Origin: Eremomyces bilateralis CBS 781.70
Lineage: Eukaryota; Ascomycota; Dothideomycetes; Eremomycetales; Eremomycetaceae
Assembly: GCF_010015585.1 (NCBI RefSeq)
Contig: NW_022985084.1
Location: 62,001-126,000, forward strand
Length of the DNA stretch: 64,000 nucleotides
Reading direction: 5' to 3'
How positions within the stretch are numbered: position 1 is the first letter of the stretch; each line of letters starts with the position of its first letter. The position numbers and the translations under genes were made by a program. Under the pieces are notes generated by a model. It was not told the origin of the DNA, did no database searches, and saw only the letters and a list, made by a program, of their open reading frames with translations. Below are positions 1 to 9,324 of the stretch, in pieces.

Positions 1-1793
1 CTAATAAATTAATAAGTCAATGTAAGGGGATAGGAACAGGAGAACAGACACAAATTGGGGGTTTCTGTAATACCCCTGGCCAAGGTAACCGAAGATGTGG
101 GATCGATTGACTTGCTAAATATTTGACAAGGCTGGAAGGCTGGGGGGCTGGGAGACTGGGACAACGACGTTTGTTGTCGAATAGCCGTCGTTGTCCAACC
201 GCCGTGTCATAATACACGCCACGGTCACCACTTGTTGCCAGCGTGCAGATCTGCACTCTTACTGCTGACTGGCACCGGAAGCACAAGCACAACAGCCCGA
301 AGCTGTTGTACGAATGATTTGTGTGATCCCAGCCTCCGAGGACCATAGGGAATTTGGGAAACCATCACCGACCGTTGAACCTGCTCAGCCTCCCGAGGAG
401 ATTGAGAAAGTTATGTCGTCTTGGCGGAGCAGTGGATTGGCGCCGTGAAGCGGTTCTGCCAAGCGAAGATAGTCAACAAGACTCAGGAATATTCGATGGC
501 AATCCAATATGTCTTTGATTTGGCCGATCCTTGACACCATGGGAATGTGATGCGATGTGATTGCAATGTGCTTACTGCTTGGATGAGTTTAGTACTTTGG
601 AACTATTGGAAGAAATGGATGGCAACGGCCAACGACTAACGAGGAGCACAGTAGCATGAACCTGTGGGCTGAGCTGATAGCTGGGGAAGCTATCGACTTG
701 GAGTGGAGGATCGACACTCTCATTTCGGAATCTCCTTGCTTAGAGTTTAGCCTTGTAGTGTTCTCTTTCATCGCAGGAGGACGTTTCAATTTTCAACCAG
801 TAATGCGGCACAGTCCCAACTCCCAAACGACAGATGGTGGCACAGCCGTACTCCGTATCCCGTCAGCGTTCAGAGCTCAGAGGATGGACATTGGACAGGT
901 ATTATCTCGCTCAAAAGTCAAAAGAGTCCAAACAGCCCCCATTGGCAATCTCCATACCTAATCACACTGAAACCTCAAAAAGGCTTGGTAAAGCTTGTTC
1001 AACGGGGCAGAAGATGTTTTGTTCGGTTCCATCTAATCCACAGTGTGGCTGCGAAACAGCCTTTCAGGGTGTATCCTCCCTCCAGCCGGCTACCAGGGCG
1101 TTCCATTCGTTCGTCTTGATTCATTCCTTTAATTGTTACTGGTCCCGTCATCCTGTTCCATGCACGCTGCCAGTCACAACCCAGGATGGCATAAGGTTGT
1201 TTCTGAGTTGAGTGAGTTCTAAAATGAAAGAGCTTGGACTTCGGATGAGGACATCTGCAAGGGGCCGGGGGGCCTGAGAAACACATCTCCCGTCGTTTAT
1301 ATCGGTTTGTTCCCGTCATGATCGTCCCGGATTTTCCTACGCCTTAGCCTTCGACCTCACATTCTGTACTTCAAGTCACCTTGTGTACCTCCAGCCTCTC
1401 GTTTCCTGTGGATTCTTCTTCGCAGTCGCAATCCCAGCTCGTCGTCATCCTTTCCTCGCAGAAAGGTTTCGTTGCCACAACACATTCCTCTTGAAAGCCA
1501 ATTGCACCAGAAACTGTGTATTTGGTGGTTAACGAGAGGCATATTTGTGACGGTCAAGGATTTTATTAGCTCTTTCCGTGGAATAACCCTACATCGTTTA
1601 GGTACACCGCTTGCTGAGATTGACGACTACGCTATTCTCATCCTCCTTCATTAATCGGGCTTGTCTAATCGACGGTGAATAGATTGTGGAGTGAGGTCGT
1701 TTGCATCTCGAGCAGCCGTTGACTTGCCCCCGAATCAAATACTTCTGGAAACCACAGCCAATACAACTCCTTCACGACTAGCTACCATCCACC
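1..1793. other. No gene recognised; upstream region of the SOD gene
   Basis: Open frames here are short (125 codons at most), overlap on both strands and match no family I know. The last few hundred bases before 1794 should contain the promoter and 5' leader of the superoxide dismutase gene. I see no clear TATA box. Confidence 0.5.
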
Positions 1794-2984
1794 ATGATTT
1801 TCTCCAAGCTCACCGTCGCCTCAGCCATGGCCGCCGTGGCCTTCGGCCAAACTACCGGAAAACTTGGGGACGCCGCCGAGACCACCGACAACCCGCTCGG
1901 CGCCGTCTACGTAGCGAGCTTCTCCCCGAAAGGCTCATCCAAGGTCAGCGGCTCCATCGTCGCGTCCTCGGGACCCGATGGCGAAGGCGTGCACTTCTCC
2001 GTGTCCGTCTCTGGCCTGCCCGCTGATTCGGGCCCGTTCGGTCAGTCATCCGCTGTTTCCTCGATTCATTTTCGCACCGACTCGCGCATTTGAGGGCCTC
2101 CGCAGATTCTTTGAGGCCCTACGTTACTTTCAATATTGCGGGACTTTCTGCATCCCCGTCCATTTGCGGGGATGAAGTCAGGACTCACTCAATTTCCGCA
2201 CTGTTATACACCAATGTTTGGGGGGCTTAAGCTCGCTCGAAGCCGGTACCGGCCCCATTGGAAATGCTCCTGCTTCCTGGTAGCATTCGATTTGTGGACA
2301 TTGTTCTAGTCGAGGTCGCAGTTTTCATTTCGCATGCTTTGCAAACAACACGACAAAAGTTCCCGGACTGACAATCACTCCAGGCTTCCATCTTCACGCG
2401 GCTCCCGTCCCTGCGGACGGTGGTTGCAACGCGACGCTAGCTCATCTTGACCCCTATATCCGCGGCGCAGACACTCCGTGCGATAAGACCAAGCCCGAGA
2501 CGTGCGAGGTTGGCGATCTGTCCGGCAAGCACGGTGCTCTGTCCGGCGAATCTTATTCGGCCTCGTAAGCGCCCTCTCACTCTCCCAACCCGCGTACATC
2601 CACTAATCCTCCAGATTCATCGACAAGTACGCCTCCCTCAAACCCGGAATCGGAGCCTTCTTCGGCAACCGATCAGTGGTCATCCACTTGGCCGACAAGT
2701 CGCGCCTGGCGTGCACCAATTGGAAACCCCTCTCCGACGCGTGCGACGTCGCGCCGGGTCCCAGTGGGCCAAAGCCGAACAGCACCGCTCCGCCCGACAC
2801 CTCCATTCCCATTTACACGCCGCCTCCGGTCGTGAACTCTTCTACGCCGCCCCGGACCTCCTCGCTGCCCTCGCGGACCTCTTCGCCGCCGGTCTTCACC
2901 GGTGCCGCGGTACCGAACGCGGTCAATGATGGGGTTTGGGTGGTGGGTTCAGCCCTCATGGCTGCGTTAACTTTCTTCCTTTAA
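1794..2984 (+). CDS. GPI-anchored extracellular copper-only superoxide dismutase
   Basis: Predicted 265-residue cell-surface superoxide dismutase that converts superoxide to peroxide and oxygen. Exons: 1794-2040, 2384-2564 and 2615-2984; phases match across both introns (343 and 50 nt). Residues 1-19 look like a signal peptide. The copper histidines are visible as G-F-H-L-H (two), A-H-L-D-P-Y (one) and V-V-I-H-L (one). The segment with GDLSGKHG and the CTNW region also match the fungal surface SOD family typified by Candida SOD5. The usual zinc-loop histidines and electrostatic loop are not seen, which is the Cu-only pattern. The tail is a Ser/Thr/Pro-rich stalk followed by an N-D-G region and a hydrophobic end (about 20 residues), typical of GPI attachment. 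Likely role (inference): defence against external superoxide or peroxide signalling at the wall. The first intron is unusually long, with CTGAC near 2368 as branch point. Confidence 0.88.
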
Positions 2985-3548
2985 GATGCTGCTGGGGAGA
3001 GACCGGAATCTTGCTACAGTCACATCGATCTCATGGACAATGTCTCTTTATGCTTTCTAATACCCCTGTTTCTATAGCTTTGAGCTGTGAGCTCCAAAAT
3101 CCGATCAGGCGGCTGATCGGAGACCCGGGAAATATATCGTTAGGTCGCGTATTCTTCCGCTCGTTCGGTGATTCGGTGATGCGTCCGTCTATACTGCGGC
3201 TCTAGGGACCCATTTCTACCCCTAGTCAATTTAGTTTCCTCTCCTTAGCCGTGAGAGCAATAATTGAAGTCATTAAGGCAATGATTATACTTTAGACTTT
3301 GAATCGATCGATCAAATCACCGTCTAGACTCGGTTGGCCTCTTCTGCCCCTCTAAAAGTTGGGAACATCCACGTTACTTCGGCACCAGTCCGAGCGGATG
3401 GTATCACTGAGTTCAGTCTATGTGATCTCGTAAGATGATAGTTGGGGGGATGGGGCGTATGTTGATGTTAGCCACCAATTTATGGTTCCTCGAACGGCAT
3501 ATTTCCATGATATCATAACCTCGTGGCAAACAACCTATCGTGTACACA
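2985..3548. other. Intergenic region between convergent SOD and patatin-like genes
   Basis: About 560 bp between two stop codons that face each other. It should hold both 3' untranslated regions. No ORF or repeat worth calling. Confidence 0.5.
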
Positions 3549-5644
3549 TTATCCATGCTCCCCCAAACTCATCGCCCTCTCCTTCCTCTTCCCCCCTTGA
3601 TTCGTCTCCTTCACCACCCTCTCCACCGCACTCCCCCCGTTCTTATCGAACGGCTTCCGCCTCCTCACCAACTGATACCCGCGGTCCAGCTCCACCTCAA
3701 CCGCGCAGCGCACTTTCAACGCCCCCACGGCCGGCCACACCGACCGCTCCCCCCGCAAGATCCAATGTTCCACCGCTTCTCGCGACGGATTCTCCACCAA
3801 GCGGAGGAAGTCCCGCGCACTGATTTCCGGCACCAGGGTCAACGACGCGCCCGGGACGTTTTCGTCGAGCAGGAACCGGCGGATGGACGGAGGCAGCAAC
3901 GACAGGTTGTCCAGCTGATGCAGGCGATGGTGCAATTCCATGACCACCAACCGCGGGATCATCATGGGCGGCAGGGGAATTAGCCGCGTGAGGAACCGGA
4001 ACGCGTGGCGGCGCGGCGGGGGTGGATGGTGTAGCTCCGACCGGAGGAACGGGACGATGTACGGCCGCGCTTGGGAGACGATGAAGTGATTGACGTTGAA
4101 CAGCTCGGCGATGCGGGCGAGGGGGGACTCGCGCTCGGAGTAGGCGGTATGCGTCCAGGGGTGGAAGGTGGCGTGCTCGGCGGTCGACCAGGGATGGATT
4201 TCGCCGGACTCGGACTTGCAGAGGAGTGTGACAGGTCGGAAGAGGGAGGAGGTGGTGGTGTTGGAGGCGAGGGCGGCAGACCAGATGAGCTATGATGCGT
4301 TAGGACTAGAAATTCAAATCTAGGTGAAAGTGAGCACTGGTAGACTTACCACATTAGGGGCCGTGAGGTAGTTAAGAACGTTTGGCACGCCGCCTCCCTC
4401 AGCGCTCACGGTGATATTCAACACCCGTTTCGTCCTGGAGTACGCTTCTTCGAACGTCAGGTCGCCGACATTGGCTCTCACGCACTGCTCCAGCACCCCA
4501 ACATCCAAGAAGTGTCCCTCCTTCAAAAACCGCTTAACCCTCGTCTTCAACGTCTTTAAATCTACCCACCCCCTTACCCCCACACTTCCCTCTTCCCTGT
4601 TGCCGTCCACCCCATTTCCATCCCGCTGCTCCTGCGCCCCTTCCCCTTGTGCAAAGGCGCTCAAATCAATCCCATCCCCACTAAGGAATGCCAGCAACTC
4701 ATCTTCAGTATGTACGCCCACCAACGCGGCCATCAAAGCACCCGTGGCCGTCCCCGCAATAATCCGGGGTAGCAGACCCCGTAAATGCAAGGCCTTCACC
4801 ACTCCCAAATGACAGAGCCCAAAGATCGAGCCGCCTTGCAACACCAGCGCCGACCGCCCAAACGCCTGCCGGGTATCGTGTAGGACGTCCAACTTCGCCT
4901 GGAGCGTCAGCCCGTTCGCCAGGCTCGCGGACGTCGGGTACGAGGTCACGTAGTCGACGGCCAAGGCGACCTGGGTGATATAGTCTTCGATGAGGAGCTT
5001 GGTGCCGGCATAGGCGCGGGAGAACAGGCGGGGGGTGGTGATGTTGCCGAGATTGCGGACGAGGCCGGAGCGCAGGAGGGAGACGAGGGTGAGGATATCG
5101 TCGTCTTCGCGGGCGGAGATGATGGCTTGGAGGCGGGAGTAGATGAGGCGGAAGTCGTAGGATTTGGAGGCGGGGTTTTGACGCCTGTTTGGACAGTCAA
5201 CGAAGTGTCCTATTGTGTAACCCGACTCTTACGGTCGTGTGGTCGAGCTGGATATCGGAAGTGGAGTGGACGGTTTTCGGACAAAGCGCTGGTGAACATA
5301 CCACAAATCATACCCAAGCACCTCGTCCAACTGGAAAGCCGCTGCTTCCCATTCTTCAAACAGTCTTGCCTCGCCTAAATTCTCCAGCAACGCATCTTGC
5401 GGCGCTTTCTCGAACCACCAAGCGTAGAGTCGCTGTACCGGCGCCGAAACCACATCAGCCAACCTCGCACTCACGGAACGCGATGCCAGGGACTCCACGC
5501 GCTTCGCCAGCGCCTCGGGGGCGATGGCCTGGAGGGGAGAGAAGAGGGTTCGAGATGACATACCAGCTGCCAGAAGACGCAGACTTCAAGGACGATGTTG
5601 ACGACGGACTTCAGGAACCCGAACGGGTTCAGGAGGCGGGACAT
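3549..5644 (-). CDS. Patatin-like (PNPLA) protein of the Tgl3/4/5 type, probably catalytically dead
   Basis: Predicted 627 residues from four exons: 5564-5644, 5302-5528, 4350-5184 and 3549-4289. Order: N-terminal hydrophobic helix (residues about 5-25), a DUF3336-like region with VRNLGNI and YAGTKLLIEDYI, then the patatin fold with oxyanion G-G-S-I-F-G-L-C-H-L-G-V-V-K-A-L. Relatives Tgl3/4/5 are lipid-droplet triacylglycerol lipases. Here the nucleophile motif GXSXG reads G-T-A-T-G (about 4755-4770), with alanine (gcc) for serine. The region that normally carries the DG(A/S) aspartate reads H-T-A-Y-S-E-R-E-S, just before LFNVNHFIVSQ. Both members of the dyad therefore appear absent, while the scaffold is conserved. 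I believe some filamentous-fungal relatives share this, but could not check. The first exon is uncertain: joining it needs a 35-nt intron (5529-5563). Otherwise translation may start at 5561. Confidence 0.8.
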
Positions 5645-6197
5645 GGTCAATCCACCTGAGGCGCATGCAGAGCGTGAAGGGCTGCATGGCTCGCCATTCG
5701 GAGAGGATGCCGAGGGGGTAAAATTAACGGATTGTTGCCATTGGGGACGTTTTAGCGTCAACATGGCATGATGGGCTTAAGTTACAGGTATTAAGTCTGT
5801 CGGTGGTCGAGATATGGGTCGTTGAGTATAAATCACATGCCAAACCATCCCCGCATTCGCCTCAGAGAGTCGGAGTCCAAGGGCCTCCATGTATCATCTT
5901 CCCTTTACTGGTTCAGGAATTTTGTTACTACAATCCTCGACATCTCCAGTAGTACTATTGAGAGATATGTCGATTATTATATAAACATTCTTGTATCTAC
6001 GTCGAATCATTACCTGTAGCTATAGTAACAAATCCTCCGAGCCATAGAGCCGCGAGAACCTGCATGGTAACTTGTTTGTAATCCTCAAAACGCCGAACCC
6101 GGATACCATTTCTGCCGGTTTTCCAAGACCAAGACCAGTTGACCTCAGTCATACCTTACGCCATGAATTCCACCATTGTGCGCCGATATGAAGACCG
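5645..6197. other. Intergenic: patatin-like promoter side and gluconokinase 3' side
   Basis: About 550 bp, AT-rich around 5930-6010. It lies upstream of the patatin-like gene and downstream of gluconokinase, both on the minus strand. No gene seen. Confidence 0.45.
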
Positions 6198-7100
6198 TTA
6201 ACTAGTCAAAGCACTCCGGACAACCTCGACCGCCGCACTCTTAACGTCGGTCGGATCATGTCCCTCCCCGACATCCAACACCGCTACATCCGGCTCTTCC
6301 TCCGCCTTCGGTTCCTCCAGCGACGCGAACTGGCTGCGCACCATGCTCTTCTTCATGTAATGGCCCTTCCGTGAGCCGACTCTCGCTAACAGGACATCTT
6401 CAGGGGCTCGAAGGTAGATGAAGTGGACGTGGACATTGGGTTGGTCGGGAGGGTTGGAATTGGTCCGGGAGAATGGAGGGACGGATGGACGAGAGGCGTC
6501 GTCGCTGGGCCTGACGTCCAGTGCGCCGCGGAGAATGTCCCGGTATGTGCGTTTCAAGGCGCTGCAGGTCATCACGACGGCGTGCTCAGGTTCTCGACTT
6601 CGTGGGTCTGGAATGGCACTTCTGCTGCTCTGTCGGGGAAGAGTTGGGTTGGACTGCCGTTGCAATTGCGACAAGCCCTCATTTCGAAGAGTGGATAGCC
6701 AGCCCCAGCGGTCGGAGTCCGTCAGAGGAATACCTGCAGCCATTTTCTTAATGTTGGCTTCGGGGTGGAACTATATTATTGTGAGTGGTCCGTCTTGAGT
6801 TTACAGTGGCTGTGGCTTCAGCGTATGAACGAAGCCTTGCCTATTCTCTCAACCTACTTCATCGCCTTCTATATATGGCACGCGAAGTTCATCCGCTAGG
6901 TATTCGGCAATCGTGCTCTTTCCACAGCCTGCTGGGCCAGTGACGATCCATATATGCCCGGAAAGAGGTTGAGGCTGTTCTGTTGATGAATTGAGCGGCG
7001 GATCGGCAACGGGATACATGACTTGGAATGAACGAGCCATCCTCGATGGTAGAGGATCATACTGAGAAGGAGAATCATCGTACAGAAGGCCGGGTGCCAT
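6198..7100 (-). CDS. Gluconokinase (GntK type)
   Basis: Predicted 271-residue kinase that phosphorylates D-gluconate to 6-phosphogluconate, feeding the oxidative pentose phosphate pathway. Exons 6858-7100 and 6198-6770 flank an 87-nt intron (6771-6857), phase 0. The P-loop G-P-A-G-C-G-K-S-T lies near residue 56. The junction creates G-D-E-F-H-P-E-A-N, the gluconokinase signature (usually GDDFHPEAN), followed by K-M-A-A-G-I-P-L-T-D-S-D-R. Near the C-terminus, F-I-Y-L-R-A-P and R-K-G-H-Y-M match the lid and C-terminal motifs. Compared with the roughly 175-residue E. coli enzyme there is an N-terminal extension and two Ser/Pro-rich insertions (around residues 115-130 and 165-185). The start is uncertain: in-frame ATGs at 7100, 7040 and 7019; I used the first. 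Confidence 0.88.
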
Positions 7101-8004
7101 ATTGGAATAGAGATCAAATCAGGGCTCGAGACGGAAACGGCGAATGACGAAGCGATGAGGAAACAAAGGAAGAACAAACTCGAACTGAGAAAGATCGGAC
7201 TTTGGAGAGAAATGGACAACGGCTAGAAGCGATTGAGCACGAGGACAACGCAGTCCGTCTTCAAAGGATGCTGAATCCGAAGGGTAACAAGTCAATTCGA
7301 CCAACTGGGTGCAGCAGACAGATGCAAACCCCTCCGATTCGATAGCCTTGCGGATCGCGGGGTAGCGAGGGATGCAAGGTGCATAATTCTTACATACAGA
7401 AAGTGGAGCGGGGGATCGGAATTGGTGGAAGAATTGTTCAGGGTCAGATGGGCTCTGGCACTGATGTCACAAAGGACGGTTGACATTCATCGGTTCAAGA
7501 AGCGGTTGTTAGCGGTGGTGACTGGGGAGCAGTTGACAGGATGACGATCAAGATTGGTCAGAGGTCCTGGCTAGAAAGCAACCAGAACTGCTGAAGACGC
7601 TAATTAGAGTTGGCGAATTACAGTAGGGCCCCTGGCACGACGTGGAGAAAAACGTGGGGGAACACCGACGCTACGGATGCCGGGGAAACACTTGCATGAA
7701 GATACTCATCAGTCAACAGTCATCAAGATACAGCGGGAGCTGTGGGGTGAGAAATTGGCTTCCGGTGTTTTTGCAACTCCAGGAACTCTACAGCCTCTTT
7801 GTAGGACTTGGCGCTGGCGTAAGCTAGTATACGTATCGATTCTTAATGATCGGTACGCCACGGTATCGTTTCAGCCTCTAAATCTTTGCAACATTACTGC
7901 CCTCTTGATCATGAACATCGCATGACAATCCCATCGAGAAGCAAAAAAGTATAGGCATCAATTGCTAAATGGGGTATCCCTTGTCGAATCACCGTTAACT
8001 GCCT
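7101..8004. other. Intergenic: gluconokinase upstream region and receptor 3' flank
   Basis: About 900 bp with no credible ORF. The gluconokinase promoter (minus strand) should lie next to 7101, and the 3' untranslated region of the NLR gene near 8004. Confidence 0.45.
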
Positions 8005-8396
8005 TCATCTTACGAGTTTGCGCATAAATCTTCTCACAACTGACCGACGTCCTCTCTTTGCATCCTTCTCATCTACCATCTCGGCCGCTTCCTCTGTCCC
8101 GCCCATGTCGTCTGCGGCCTCTTCTGTCAAAAAGTTAGTCGATATCATTCCAGCCTGATCATTAGAGAGTACCTTTCGAAAGATCAAGGGATAATAGTCG
8201 ATCCTTAAGCCGCTGACATTGATCACAGGATGGCCCGAGAAGAACCTGAAAGCCAGCAAGAGCACATGAGTACATCGTTTTAGCCTTTTGTACCTCGCCT
8301 TTGGCTGCCAAGAGATCGGCGAGAGTCCATATAGTGTTGAGGGCTGGTCGGTATCTCGGAAGGGTCTCAGAGTTGAGTGCCTCCTCGTATCCTTCC

Positions 8397-9324
8397 AGCG
8401 CTCGCATGTACATCTCTTCTGCCTCCTTCAGTTTCCCTTGGTCTTTGTAGAGGAGGCCNNNNNNNNNNNNNNNNNNNNNNNNNNNNNNNNNNNNNNNNNN
8501 NNNNNNNNNNNNNNNNNNNNNNNNNNNNNNNNNNNNNNNNNNNNNNNNNNNNNNNNNNNNNNNNNNNNNNNNNNNNNNNNNNNNNNNNNNNNNNNNNNNN
8601 NNNNNNNNNNNNNNNNNNNNNNNNNNNNNNNNNNNNNNNNNNNNNNNNNNNNNNNNNNNNNNNNNNNNNNNNNNNNNNNNNNNNNNNNNNNNNNNNNNNN
8701 NNNNNNNNNNNNNNNNNNNNNNNNNNNNNNNNNNNNNNNNNNNNNNNNNNNNNNNNNNNNNNNNNNNNNNNNNNNNNNNNNNNNNNNNNNNNNNNNNNNN
8801 NNNNNNNNNNNNNNNNNNNNNNNNNNNNNNNNNNNNNNNNNNNNNNNNNNNNNNNNNNNNNNNNNNNNNNNNNNNNNNNNNNNNNNNNNNNNNNNNNNNN
8901 NNNNNNNNNNNNNNNNNNNNNNNNNNNNNNNNNNNNNNNNNNNNNNNNNNNNNNNNNNNNNNNNNNNNNNNNNNNNNNNNNNNNNNNNNNNNNNNNNNNN
9001 NNNNNNNNNNNNNNNNNNNNNNNNNNNNNNNNNNNNNNNNNNNNNNNNNNNNNNNNNNNNNNNNNNNNNNNNNNNNNNNNNNNNNNNNNNNNNNNNNNNN
9101 NNNNNNNNNNNNNNNNNNNNNNNNNNNNNNNNNNNNNNNNNNNNNNNNNNNNNNNNNNNNNNNNNNNNNNNNNNNNGTAGAGGAGGCCCAGGTTGTTGAC
9201 CGTGTTGAGCGTCGATGTGTGCTTCGGTCCAAGTGCCTCCTCCTTTCCTTGCAGCGCTTGCATGTACATCTCTTCTGCCTCCTTCAGTTTCCCTTGGTCT
9301 TTGTAGAGGTCGCCCAGGTTGTGT
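8397..9324 (-). repeat. Tandem 126-bp TPR repeat array around the gap
   Basis: Each unit encodes 42 residues with the core L-Y-K-D-Q-G-K-L-K-E-A-E-E-M-Y-M. At least two full units are visible right of the gap (about 9189-9324), and one partial plus a diverged unit to the left (8397-8458). Copies on the two sides of the gap are almost identical at the DNA level: the same 50 or so bases run from the MYMxAL codons to the L-L-Y codons. Such low divergence means recent amplification or homogenisation and explains the failed assembly. Confidence 0.85.
8459..9176. other. Assembly gap (718 Ns)
   Basis: Unbroken N run. The 12-mer gtagaggaggcc ends the left flank (8447-8458) and begins the right flank (9177-9188), so the gap starts and ends at the same point of the repeat unit. 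The offset is 730 bp, which is not a multiple of 126 or of 3. The gap length is therefore probably an estimate. Confidence 0.97.
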
